64,000 bases of DNA, from NCBI RefSeq assembly GCF_004362805.1, contig NZ_SNYF01000007.1, positions 248,001-312,000 of the forward strand, written 5' to 3'. Positions within the stretch are counted from its first letter, which is position 1, and the number at the start of each line of letters is the position of its first letter. This DNA is from Algoriphagus boseongensis (GTDB taxonomy: Bacteria; Bacteroidota; Bacteroidia; Cytophagales; Cyclobacteriaceae). The position numbers were made by a program, and so were the translations under genes. The notes beneath the pieces were generated by a model. That model ran no database searches and was not told the DNA's origin. It was given only the letters and a program-made list of their open reading frames with translations. Below, piece after piece: positions 42,356 through 50,807 of this stretch.

Positions 42356-43675
42356 ATGTCAGAAATTAAATCTGAAAAATTTATCCAATACAAAGTAAAA
42401 GACATTTCCTTAGCTGAATGGGGGAGAAAAGAAATCAGGCTAGCTGAAGCTGAAATGCCGGGTTTGATGGCCTTAAGAGAAGAGTTTGGTGCTTCTCAGC
42501 CATTGAAAGGAGCCAGAATTGCGGGCTGTCTTCACATGACCATTCAGACTGCTGTTTTGATTGAAACTTTGGTGGCCCTTGGAGCTGAAGTGACTTGGTC
42601 TTCTTGTAATATTTTTTCTACTCAGGATCATGCAGCTGCAGCAATCGCTGCTGCAGGAATTCAAGTTTATGCTTGGAAAGGTATGACAGCTGAAGAATTC
42701 GACTGGTGTATTGAGCAAACTTTATTCTTTGGAGAAGAGAAGAAGCCTTTGAATATGATCTTGGATGATGGTGGTGATTTGACCAATATGGTTTTGGATC
42801 AGTATCCTGAGTTAGTTTCTGGAATCAGAGGACTTTCTGAAGAAACTACCACCGGTGTTCACAGATTGTACGAAAGAATGAAAAATGGAACACTTCCATT
42901 GCCTTCAATCAATGTCAACGATTCTGTAACCAAATCTAAGTTTGATAATAAGTATGGTTGCAAGGAGTCATTGGTTGACGCGATCAGAAGAGCAACTGAC
43001 GTGATGATGGCTGGAAAAGTAGCTGTCGTAGCTGGATATGGTGACGTTGGAAAGGGTTCTGCAGCTTCTTTGAGAGGTGCTGGAGCACGAGTGATCGTGA
43101 CAGAAATTGATCCTATTTGTGCGCTTCAGGCTGCTATGGACGGTTTTGCTGTGAAAAAAATGAAGGATGCTGTGAAAGAGGCTGATATTGTTGTTACTGC
43201 TACTGGAAACAAAGACATCATCACAGGAGAGTATTTCAAGGCGATGAAGGACAAGGCGATTGTTTGTAACATCGGCCACTTTGACAATGAAATAGATATG
43301 GCTTGGTTGAACAAAAACTATGGCCACACCAAAAATGTAATCAAACCTCAGGTCGATCTTTATGAGTTAGACGGTAAAGAAATTATCGTTTTGGCGGAAG
43401 GAAGATTGGTTAACCTTGGTTGTGCTACTGGTCACCCATCTTTTGTAATGTCAAATTCCTTTACCAATCAAACTTTGGCTCAATTGGAATTGTGGCAAAA
43501 TCATGAAAATTATCAGCCGGGAGTATATGTACTTCCTAAGCATTTGGATGAAAAAGTGGCAGCGCTTCACTTGTCTAAGCTAGGAGTAGAGCTTGATACA
43601 CTTTCAGATGATCAAGCTAAATATATTGGCGTGGAGGTTCAGGGACCATTCAAGCCTGAATACTACAGATACTAA
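42356..43675 (+). CDS. ahcY: Adenosylhomocysteinase
   Basis: 439 residues, full length. It hydrolyses S-adenosylhomocysteine to homocysteine and adenosine with bound NAD+. Landmarks: [16 protein letters not shown] near 82-97, the NAD site [10 protein letters not shown] at 227-236, and the C-terminal [18 protein letters not shown] whose Lys-Tyr tail reaches into the NAD site of the neighbouring subunit. Codon use is strongly biased to common codons, as expected for a highly expressed gene. Own promoter and terminator; I saw no SAH riboswitch upstream. Confidence 0.97.
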   Translation: MSEIKSEKFIQYKVKDISLAEWGRKEIRLAEAEMPGLMALREEFGASQPLKGARIAGCLHMTIQTAVLIETLVALGAEVTWSSCNIFSTQDHAAAAIAAAGIQVYAWKGMTAEEFDWCIEQTLFFGEEKKPLNMILDDGGDLTNMVLDQYPELVSGIRGLSEETTTGVHRLYERMKNGTLPLPSINVNDSVTKSKFDNKYGCKESLVDAIRRATDVMMAGKVAVVAGYGDVGKGSAASLRGAGARVIVTEIDPICALQAAMDGFAVKKMKDAVKEADIVVTATGNKDIITGEYFKAMKDKAIVCNIGHFDNEIDMAWLNKNYGHTKNVIKPQVDLYELDGKEIIVLAEGRLVNLGCATGHPSFVMSNSFTNQTLAQLELWQNHENYQPGVYVLPKHLDEKVAALHLSKLGVELDTLSDDQAKYIGVEVQGPFKPEYYRY

Positions 43676-43693
43676 AATGAATTTTTAGAAATC

Positions 43694-43725
43694 AAAAAGC
43701 TCCGGAATTTTCTGGAGCTTTTTTT
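43694..43725 (+). terminator. Rho-independent terminator of ahcY
   Basis: AGCTCCGGA (43698-43706) pairs with TCTGGAGCT (43711-43719), with one wobble, and is followed by TTTTTTT. The T-tract touches the stop codon of the convergent lipoprotein gene, which may share it in the other direction (AAAAAG side). Confidence 0.85.
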
Positions 43726-44521
43726 ATGGCTTAATATCATAGGTTCTCCCATCAGGCAGAATGACTCTAACCTTGGTATTGCAATCTGATCCGGAGGAAA
43801 AACTTACCTGATATCCAATATCATTTGATCCTCTGGAAACCTTCCAATTCTCTTTCCCGACAGTTGCTAGAATATAGCCATCACTGTAGCAATTAATATA
43901 TTTTTCTTTGGCCTCGGTGATAGATTGGGTGAAGTTTCTGCCGGCTGGATTGATTCCTTCATGCCTTCCCACATAACTTATTCCGAATGGGCGAAAGCCA
44001 AATCTGGATATGAAGTAGGTGTATCCACCAGAGATGTCAAAACTCAGATTTTTATCAGTTGTGATTTTCAAATTATTAAACGTCTCGGCATTTTGACTGG
44101 TAGAAAGTCTGGTGAACTCCCTTTTTCCTTTGATATGAGTTTTTTGATAAGCGTATTCTACATATTCCAAAAACCATAGACCGGGACTTGAGTTAGATTG
44201 TGAAAAGTCCAGAATTATTTTTCCAGTTCGGCTTGCAAGATTCGCCTGAGGACAAGAATCGGTTTTGGAATAGTCCAAGGTTATTTTTCTGAGTTGAGTA
44301 TCAATTTGCATTTCCGGACAGCCAGGAAGACTTTCAGGGAGTGTCCTAAAGAAATCCCCGTAGGTTAAATTTCCCAAATAATTACTTTCCCCTACTATCT
44401 CAGAGAGTAGAAAAAACTGATCTGCTTCCTGAACCAATTCGGTTTGAATTTCATCGCTGATGTCCTCGCTACAACTAGCAAGAAACCAAAAAAGAAAAAT
44501 GGCCAAAAAGGAATATTTCAT
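43724..44521 (-). CDS. Hypothetical lipoprotein
   Basis: 265 residues with a lipoprotein signal: hydrophobic FLAIFLFWF then the lipobox LASC at 14-17. The mature protein contains several cysteines besides the lipobox Cys (CPEM, CPQA, NCYS, DCNT), which could form disulfides, and many beta-strand-like segments. It ends RVILPDGRTYDIKP. No known domain recognised; similar short Bacteroidota lipoproteins are common. It lies alone between ahcY and the SDR gene. Confidence 0.75.
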   Translation of the reverse strand: MKYSFLAIFLFWFLASCSEDISDEIQTELVQEADQFFLLSEIVGESNYLGNLTYGDFFRTLPESLPGCPEMQIDTQLRKITLDYSKTDSCPQANLASRTGKIILDFSQSNSSPGLWFLEYVEYAYQKTHIKGKREFTRLSTSQNAETFNNLKITTDKNLSFDISGGYTYFISRFGFRPFGISYVGRHEGINPAGRNFTQSITEAKEKYINCYSDGYILATVGKENWKVSRGSNDIGYQVSFSSGSDCNTKVRVILPDGRTYDIKP

Positions 44522-44597
44522 TTTCTATGCTTGATAAAAGGCTCTTTCAATTAACGGGCTTGATCACTAACTTGTCCAGAAACTAATTGATTTGACT

Positions 44598-45470
44598 ATG
44601 AACTTTAACAGTGGAATGCTTCGGGAAGATGCACTAAAAGATAAAAATATACTAATAACTGGTGGAGGAACTGGCCTGGGAAGGTCGATGGGGGAGTATT
44701 TTTTGGAGCTTGGGGCAAATCTCGTGATCACTTCCAGAAAACTGGATGTTTTGGAAGGTACCGCTAATGAAATGATGTCTCAAAAAGGGGGTAAAGTAAT
44801 ACCGCTTGCTTGTGATGTTAGAGATATTGCCCAAGTCGAGGACATGTGGTCTCAAGCTACTTCCCAATTAGGTAAAGTTGATGTGGTGCTGAACAATGCT
44901 GCAGGAAACTTCATTAGCCCAACAGAGCGCTTATCTACAAATGCCTTTAATACGGTTCTTGATATTGTTTTAAAGGGTACTTCACAAGTGACCCTTACAG
45001 CAGGAAAAGATTGGATTGCAAAAAAACAGGCAGGAGTTTTCTTAAATATTGTGACTACCTATGCCTGGACTGGCTCTGGATATGTAGTTCCTTCTGCGGC
45101 TGCTAAAGCAGGTGTTTTAGCCATGACCAGATCATTGGCGGTTGAATGGGCCAAATATGGCATAAGATCAAATGCCATTGCTCCTGGGCCATTTCCTACC
45201 GAGGGTGCTTGGAGTAGGTTACTTCCTGGTGATTTGGTGAAGAAATTTGATCCTGCAAAGAAAGTCCCTGTTGGTAGAGTAGGGGAGCATCAAGAATTAG
45301 CCAATTTGGCTGCCTATCTAGTTTCAGATTTTTCAGCCTACGTCAACGGAGAAGTAATTACTATTGATGGAGGAGAATGGCTAAAAGGAGCAGGAGAGTT
45401 CAATAATCTAGACCAAATTCCCCAAGAATTATGGGATATGATGGAGGCTAGTCGCGGAAAAAAGCAATGA
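44598..45470 (+). CDS. SDR family oxidoreductase, 2,4-dienoyl-CoA reductase-like
   Basis: 290 residues from ATG 44598; an in-frame TTG at 44592 is possible but less likely. The NADP site TGGGTGLG (21-28) and NNAAGNF (99-105) are intact. The usual YxxxK catalytic pair is replaced by S166-xxx-K170 in VPSAAAKAGV, which is characteristic of the 2,4-dienoyl-CoA reductase branch. A role in unsaturated fatty acid beta-oxidation is inferred. The C-terminal EFNNLDQIPQELWDMMEA resembles peroxisomal DECR-type proteins. Hairpin follows the stop. Confidence 0.88.
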   Translation: MNFNSGMLREDALKDKNILITGGGTGLGRSMGEYFLELGANLVITSRKLDVLEGTANEMMSQKGGKVIPLACDVRDIAQVEDMWSQATSQLGKVDVVLNNAAGNFISPTERLSTNAFNTVLDIVLKGTSQVTLTAGKDWIAKKQAGVFLNIVTTYAWTGSGYVVPSAAAKAGVLAMTRSLAVEWAKYGIRSNAIAPGPFPTEGAWSRLLPGDLVKKFDPAKKVPVGRVGEHQELANLAAYLVSDFSAYVNGEVITIDGGEWLKGAGEFNNLDQIPQELWDMMEASRGKKQ

Positions 45471-45491
45471 GCCCCAAAGTGATTTGGGGCT
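45470..45491. terminator. Hairpin between SDR and PAS protein genes
   Basis: AGCCCCAAA (45470-45478) pairs perfectly with TTTGGGGCT (45483-45491). The first base is the last base of the SDR stop codon. On the complement strand a TTTTTT tract follows six bases later. A U-tract is lacking on the plus side. Confidence 0.6.
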
Positions 45492-45511
45492 ATCTAAAGG
45501 CTAAATGGAAA

Positions 45512-46573
45512 TTAAGAGATATTTGATCCGGAGGAACTAATCCCTCTCTCAAGAATTTCGTTTTGTTGGACCGATTCTTTGATACTTTTTTTCAAGGATT
45601 GGTCCAGCATTTTTACTTCTCTTTTTATAATGCCTAAAAGCTTTTGTGCCTCTGAACCGAGGCTTTCGGTCTCCATGATTTCAAGGATTCCGCTGATATT
45701 GGCAACCCTGGCTCTCAAGGAATGAGACTGTTGAAAAGCTAGTTCTTGCAAAAAATAATGATGCTCTTTAAGCCAAAGTTCTTGTTTCTTTTTTTCTGTA
45801 ATATCGATCAATAAACCTTGAACCTTGAGAGGTAAGCCCTCTTTAGACCACTTGGAGGTTTTTCCAAATCCAACAACCCAAGTAACCTGATTCTTTTTTG
45901 AAATTAGCCTGAACTCTTTTTTAAAAGGGATATTTCCAGAAGTTTTAAGATGTTGTTTTAATTCTCTGACTAATGGGCGGTAATCTTCTTGATGAATATG
46001 CTTTTGCCAGGAAATTGGAACTGAGCTGTTTAAATCTTCAGGTTGATAACCTAGCATCTGAGCCAGGCCAGTACTAATCTGGTCTTCTTGCTTTTCTTGA
46101 TCGAATTCCCAAAATCCAAGAAGTTTATTTTCCAGTAGGCTATCAAGTATTTCATTTTTCCCACTGTTACCTTCAATGAATTCTCCAAGACCAAGGCTAT
46201 AAGGCATGGTAGGATCCACAGGATGCCCAATACCCAAACAGGTTCCATAATCTTCTGAAATAAAGAAAAACTCCCACTTTGTTAAAGTTGTGGAGTCTTC
46301 TGGATGGTTGATTTTTTGAAGTTCAACCAAAAAGGATTGATGTCTACTTTTCCAGGCTTTTATCCGCTGATTCTCGTATTTTGCCCAATCAGAAGAAAGA
46401 AAGCAATCTGTAAAATTGATGGGTTTGTGTTGATGGTCAAAAAGTGTTGGTACTGGTCCAATTCCTGAATCCGAGGAAATTACCTTCCCGGATTTGTCCA
46501 AGGTTACTTGCAGAAAATATTCTGAAGTAATCGCCATTTGACTTAGTACGTTAATGGATTCCCAGCTTTGCAC
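45512..46573 (-). CDS. PAS-domain protein with kinase dimerisation helix but no ATPase domain
   Basis: 353 residues from GTG (46573) or 341 from ATG (46537); the second is equally good. A diverged PAS-like region (about 20-125) and a canonical PAS/PAC (about 145-262, FWEFDQEKQEDQIS ... VQGLLIDITEKKKQE). Then a helix pair with LAFQQSHSLRARVANISGILEIM, matching the H-box of Bacteroidota PAS kinases with a candidate His at 284. The protein ends 70 residues later, before any N, G1 or G2 box, so it cannot bind ATP as a kinase. No other kinase is adjacent. Confidence 0.82.
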   Translation of the reverse strand: MQSWESINVLSQMAITSEYFLQVTLDKSGKVISSDSGIGPVPTLFDHQHKPINFTDCFLSSDWAKYENQRIKAWKSRHQSFLVELQKINHPEDSTTLTKWEFFFISEDYGTCLGIGHPVDPTMPYSLGLGEFIEGNSGKNEILDSLLENKLLGFWEFDQEKQEDQISTGLAQMLGYQPEDLNSSVPISWQKHIHQEDYRPLVRELKQHLKTSGNIPFKKEFRLISKKNQVTWVVGFGKTSKWSKEGLPLKVQGLLIDITEKKKQELWLKEHHYFLQELAFQQSHSLRARVANISGILEIMETESLGSEAQKLLGIIKREVKMLDQSLKKSIKESVQQNEILERGISSSGSNIS

Positions 46574-46655
46574 GTGGTAAATTTATGGAAATTTAGTTTT
46601 AAATTCTTCTAAAGAACAAAAATATTTATTCAAAATACATAAAAATATATTTAAA

Positions 46656-47267
46656 ATGGAAAATCATTCCTTATTTCTTAATAGAAGCGAATTTGGTGAC
46701 CCAAAAAATCATGGTAACGTTCTTTCAATTCAAGACGCAAAGGGCTTATTAGATGATTGGGTCAAAAATGAAAAGTTGAAAGTCCATATGAAGCAAGTGG
46801 CTCATTTGATGAAAAAGTGGGCTGAATTCAAAGGGTATCCAGATCAGATTCAATACAAGTGGTACCTCGCAGGTTTACTTCACGATGCAGATTGGGATCA
46901 ATGGCCAGATCAGCATTGTAAAAAAATCATAGAAGAGCTGGAGTCCCGTTCTATTGATCCCGAAATAATAAGAGCAATCGCATCCCACGGACATCGGTAT
47001 TTTGGCGTAGAGCCAGTTTCAGAAATGGATAAAATGCTTTATGCCTTTGATGAGTTGAGTGGTTTCGTACATGCTTATTCTTTAATGAGACCAGAAGGTT
47101 ACCAAGGAATGGAAGTAAAAGGAGTGAAGAAAAGACTTAAGGATAAGACTTTTGCAGCACAGGTAAGTAGGGAGGATATTTCAGATGCTTCCGAGAGAGC
47201 TGCCATATCTCCAGAGGAGTTAATCCAATTTGTGATTTCGAATCAGGCAGATGCAGATTTGAACTAA
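46656..47267 (+). CDS. HD domain-containing protein
   Basis: 203 residues. The metal-binding pair HD is at 76-77 (LAGLLHDADWDQW), with further histidines at 50, 111 and 113 (ASHGHRYFG) that fit the HD phosphohydrolase fold. This group is usually annotated as HD domain protein and may cleave nucleotides or phosphoesters. The region after 120 (MDKMLYAFDELSGFVHAYSLMRPEGYQGM) matches the typical HDIG-like family in Bacteroidota and Firmicutes. Divergent from the PAS protein gene; no clear functional tie. Confidence 0.85.
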   Translation: MENHSLFLNRSEFGDPKNHGNVLSIQDAKGLLDDWVKNEKLKVHMKQVAHLMKKWAEFKGYPDQIQYKWYLAGLLHDADWDQWPDQHCKKIIEELESRSIDPEIIRAIASHGHRYFGVEPVSEMDKMLYAFDELSGFVHAYSLMRPEGYQGMEVKGVKKRLKDKTFAAQVSREDISDASERAAISPEELIQFVISNQADADLN

Positions 47268-47305
47268 AAAGAAGGCCTTGATTTTAAAATCAAGGCCTTC
47301 TTTTT
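47266..47305. terminator. Perfect 40-base palindromic bidirectional terminator
   Basis: The 20 bases 47266-47285 are the exact reverse complement of 47286-47305: AAAAAGAAGGCCTTGATTTT and its mirror. The tip must leave a few bases unpaired as a loop. It has U-tracts on both strands, and the stop codon of the DUF4494 gene (47304-47306) lies in its arm. Confidence 0.9.
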
Positions 47306-47795
47306 ATTCTTCGTCTGATGTTTCCAAAGGTCTAAAATTTCCTGGAGGAAGCTGCTCTGCTACCTCATCTTTTTCAAAAGGAAACACTTCAATTATTGGA
47401 CTTTCGGTTATATCCGGAACCCTAAAACTCACCAACATATTACTCAAACTTTCCTGGATACGATCGTAAGCTTGCTTGACATCTTCAGCAGTTACAATCA
47501 TGTATTGAGTAACTTTCTTTTCTTTCCCAGAATCAGCATCCGCTATCAAATAAGTGACCTTGCACTTGTGCCAAACATCAGCGTCTTCATAAAAGAAGAC
47601 ATCAACGATATTGCTTTTACTGATTCCTGTCACTTGAAAATCACCTCTGATCTGCGAGCCTAATCTGTCATAAAGAATCGCTTCAGCCTCTGTAAAGGAT
47701 ACAGCATCAACCAAATATTGCTCAGATATGCTTTTCAAAAGGCCTTCTTCAGTCTCTTTCGCATACTTTACTTTACACAAAAACCAGGTTCTCAT
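47304..47795 (-). CDS. DUF4494 domain-containing protein
   Basis: 163 residues. Recognised from MRTWFLCKVKYAKETEEGLLKSISEQYLVDAVSFTEAEA and DVWHKCKVTYLIAD, characteristic of the Bacteroidota family DUF4494. Soluble, cytoplasmic, mixed alpha/beta, function unknown. The stop codon is inside the shared terminator. It is probably transcribed alone from within the 186-base gap upstream. Confidence 0.9.
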   Translation of the reverse strand: MRTWFLCKVKYAKETEEGLLKSISEQYLVDAVSFTEAEAILYDRLGSQIRGDFQVTGISKSNIVDVFFYEDADVWHKCKVTYLIADADSGKEKKVTQYMIVTAEDVKQAYDRIQESLSNMLVSFRVPDITESPIIEVFPFEKDEVAEQLPPGNFRPLETSDEE

Positions 47796-47981
47796 CGCTT
47801 CATTTTTTTGAAGTCCGAAAGTACCCTTTCTGAGGCAAAGCCACCAGTATTTTAAGCACTAAAATTCCATATTTTTTTCTTGAGGACTCAATCCTTTGGA
47901 AACCAAAAAATTGAGTGGAGGATTGAAAGTGGTATTCATTAGGTTAGGAAAAAGCTTTAACTTAAGTTGCTTTACTAACCC

Positions 47982-50255
47982 ATGAACGAGAAATTTCTTT
48001 ACAGCTTTCCAATCCAGCTTTTTTTACTTCATCTCCGGAAAAATCTTGCCTTGATTCTGGTTTGGGTGATTTTGGCAGGAATTGTTATGGAGAATTTTGG
48101 AGTAACTCTGGGGATTCCTTTTCTTTTTTTAGATCCTGAATATCTTCATCAGACTTCCTGGCTGAGCTTTTTTTTAATGGGTGTGGGCTTGGCTATTCTT
48201 ACCATGGCTTTCCACATGACAACTTATATCATGGACGGGAGGAGATTCAAGTTTTTGGCGGTTGTGCCAAAGCCTTTTATCCACTTCTGCATCAATAATT
48301 CCCTCTTTCCACTTTTCTTTTATCTGATCTACACCATAAAATTTGTGGTTTTCCAATTGGATAATGACTTGCAATCCGATTGGGAAGTCTTGAAATATTA
48401 TGGGGGATTTACCCTGGGAAGTTTGATTTCCTATACCTTGATTTTTGGGTATTTTTCTTTAACCAACAAGGACTTTTTCGTCCTTTTTGCAGGAAGTGTT
48501 GACAAAAGACTGCGTAAAGTCCGTCTGGCCAAAGTAAACCCACTTGCACGAATCAAAACCTCAAAAGAACATGAGGAAAAGGTCCGAACCTACTTGGATG
48601 TTCGACTAAAACCACATACGGTTAGGCCGGATATTTCCAGATTTGAAACCATGAAACTCCTTCGAGTTTTTAATCAAAATCACCTCAATCTATTCTTAAT
48701 TGAGGTTTTCCTGATTGTTTTTGTCTTATTTCTTGGGGTTTTCAAAGAAAAGGAGATTCTCCAGTTTCCGGCTGCCATGAGTGCTTTATTGCTTTTGGCT
48801 ATTTTAGTTATGCTGGTGGGGGCCTTAAGTTTTTGGCTTAGAAGTTATGCTACGATTACGGTGGTCGTTTTGATGATATTAGGAAATTACTTTTCCAACT
48901 TTTCAATTCTCAATAGACCTCATGAAGCATTTGGGTTGAACTATGAAGTCGCACCAATGGAGTATAGTTTGGAGAAATTAGATGAACTTCTTCATCCTGA
49001 TACTGTCCAAAAGGATAAAACCAACATGATTCAGATTTTGGAGAATTGGAAAGCGAAATTCCCGGAAGATGAATTACCTAAACTAGTGATAGTAGCTGCA
49101 AGCGGTGGAGGCCAAAGAGCCTCGCTTTGGACTTTTCATGTGCTCCAACATATCCATAACCTTTACGGTGGAAATATTACCCAGCATACTCAACTCTATA
49201 CAGGGGCTTCAGGGGGAGTTATTGGACAGGCTTTTTTCAGAGAAATCTATTTTCGATCTCAGTCGGATTCATCATACGATCCTTTAGATACCAAATATTT
49301 GGATGAAATTTCAGCTGACAATCTCAATCCCATCATTTTTACACTTCTCGTAAATGATTTACTGATTAGAAACCAAAAATTTGAATATGGAGGTTATAGT
49401 CATTTGAAGGATAGGGGTTATGCCTTTGAAAAGCAGCTTAACGACAATACGAAGAGAATTCTTGATAAGCCGCTTTCTGCCTATCGAGAACCAGAATATC
49501 AAGCCCAAATCCCATTACTTCCAGTCACTACACTCGTAACCAACGATGGGAGAAAGCTGGTAATCTCTCCTCATTCCATGTCATTTTTGGGCACTTCAAT
49601 TTTGGCAAAAACCAAATCGGATGAAAAAAAGCAAACCATTGATTTCTTGAGGTTTTTTCGTGCGCATGACTCTGAAAACCTCCGCTTTCTGAGTGCTTTA
49701 AGAATGTGTGCGACTTTTCCATTTATTACTCCAAATGTCCAGCTTCCTTCTGAACCTGTCATGGAGACCATGGATACAGGGCTTTCGGATAATTTCGGAA
49801 TTCAGGATGCCTTGAGATTTACCTATGTTTTCAAAGAATGGATTGCCCAAAATACTTCTGGGGTGATTTTGATAACCATCCGTGATTCGGAGAAAAATAT
49901 CCAAATTCCTAAGTCTGAACCCTTGAGGATTTTTCAGAAGATTTTCAACCCGCTGAAAAATATTTATTCTAATTGGGATAATGTGCAGACCATCCAAAAT
50001 GAAGTACTTTTCAATTACATGACCGAATCCATGCCTTTTGATTTGGAAAAGGTAGAGTTTGAATACAATCCCGAACAAGTTCAAACTTCGGATTTATCTG
50101 GAAGTCAACAGGCCATGCAGCGAGCCTCACTGAATTGGAGGCTTACCGCGCGAGAAAAAAAGTCAATTCTTAACAGCATTTATACCCCGAAGAACCAAGC
50201 TGCCTTGACGCGGTTAAGTAAACTTTTTGATTCTAATTCCTTACCTGATTTTTAG
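47982..50255 (+). CDS. Membrane-anchored patatin-like phospholipase
   Basis: 757 residues. The N-terminal 330 residues hold about six or seven membrane helices (FPIQLFLLHLRKNLALILVWVIL onward). The patatin domain follows: glycine-rich oxyanion stretch AASGGGQRAS near 371, nucleophile S410 in TGASGGVIG, and the aspartate in METMDTGLSDNFG (D598). The Ser-Asp dyad is the patatin pattern. It would hydrolyse acyl esters of phospholipids at the inner membrane. Its stop codon overlaps that of the convergent Mpo1-like gene, without a terminator between them. Confidence 0.85.
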   Translation: MNEKFLYSFPIQLFLLHLRKNLALILVWVILAGIVMENFGVTLGIPFLFLDPEYLHQTSWLSFFLMGVGLAILTMAFHMTTYIMDGRRFKFLAVVPKPFIHFCINNSLFPLFFYLIYTIKFVVFQLDNDLQSDWEVLKYYGGFTLGSLISYTLIFGYFSLTNKDFFVLFAGSVDKRLRKVRLAKVNPLARIKTSKEHEEKVRTYLDVRLKPHTVRPDISRFETMKLLRVFNQNHLNLFLIEVFLIVFVLFLGVFKEKEILQFPAAMSALLLLAILVMLVGALSFWLRSYATITVVVLMILGNYFSNFSILNRPHEAFGLNYEVAPMEYSLEKLDELLHPDTVQKDKTNMIQILENWKAKFPEDELPKLVIVAASGGGQRASLWTFHVLQHIHNLYGGNITQHTQLYTGASGGVIGQAFFREIYFRSQSDSSYDPLDTKYLDEISADNLNPIIFTLLVNDLLIRNQKFEYGGYSHLKDRGYAFEKQLNDNTKRILDKPLSAYREPEYQAQIPLLPVTTLVTNDGRKLVISPHSMSFLGTSILAKTKSDEKKQTIDFLRFFRAHDSENLRFLSALRMCATFPFITPNVQLPSEPVMETMDTGLSDNFGIQDALRFTYVFKEWIAQNTSGVILITIRDSEKNIQIPKSEPLRIFQKIFNPLKNIYSNWDNVQTIQNEVLFNYMTESMPFDLEKVEFEYNPEQVQTSDLSGSQQAMQRASLNWRLTAREKKSILNSIYTPKNQAALTRLSKLFDSNSLPDF

Positions 50256-50731
50256 TAGGCTATCCCCATCTTTTTGTAAATAAAGTGCATCAACCAAGCT
50301 GGTCCGATCAGCAAAAATTGGATGTCTTTAAAAAAAGACGGTTTTTTTCCTTCGATCTTATGCCCAACAAACTGGACTATCCAGGCCAAGACGAATATCC
50401 CCAAACTGATTTGCCATAGTTTTCCTGGAAAAGTAAGGTTAAGGAAATTGGCTAAGGCTAAACAAAAAGCTGAAAATAACAACATCCCCAGAGTAAGAGG
50501 TGCCGAAAGTGACACGTAATAAATCAAAACCAGAAACAAGGTGATTGTAGCCCAGTTGGCTAATTCACCCAGAAAGGAAAGAGATTCTCCGAGAAATCCA
50601 GAAGGAATACTATAGACCAGTCCGACAATGCTGAAAAAAATTGCAGGGACACAAATCCAGTGAATCAGCTTGTTGGTGTGATTTTGATGGCTTTCGCCGT
50701 ATTCAGCCAAAAGAGTATCGATTTTTCTCAT
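50252..50731 (-). CDS. Mpo1-like (DUF962) membrane protein
   Basis: 159 residues with four predicted helices. The opening LLAEYGESHQNHTNKLIHWICVPAIFFS and the later VGHKIEGKKPSFFKDIQFLLIGPAWL are the DUF962/Mpo1 signature with conserved histidines (H15, H18, H24 and H123). Yeast Mpo1 is a 2-hydroxy fatty acid dioxygenase acting in phytosphingosine breakdown. In this organism the substrate may be the 2-hydroxy acyl chains of its own lipids; that is inference. Convergent overlap with the patatin gene. Confidence 0.87.
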   Translation of the reverse strand: MRKIDTLLAEYGESHQNHTNKLIHWICVPAIFFSIVGLVYSIPSGFLGESLSFLGELANWATITLFLVLIYYVSLSAPLTLGMLLFSAFCLALANFLNLTFPGKLWQISLGIFVLAWIVQFVGHKIEGKKPSFFKDIQFLLIGPAWLMHFIYKKMGIAY

Positions 50732-50807
50732 GGTATTTTGGGTTGATTTGGATTAGATTGTATCAAATTACGGAAGCAAACCTTAAAATAAACCTATTTT
50801 AAAAAAT

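Noticed and set aside
44592..44597. TTG start for the SDR gene
   Set aside because: ATG at 44598 is two codons downstream and is preferred.
47859..47939. 26-residue complement-strand ORF upstream of the DUF4494 gene
   Set aside because: Too short and without promoter or conservation evidence; could be chance.
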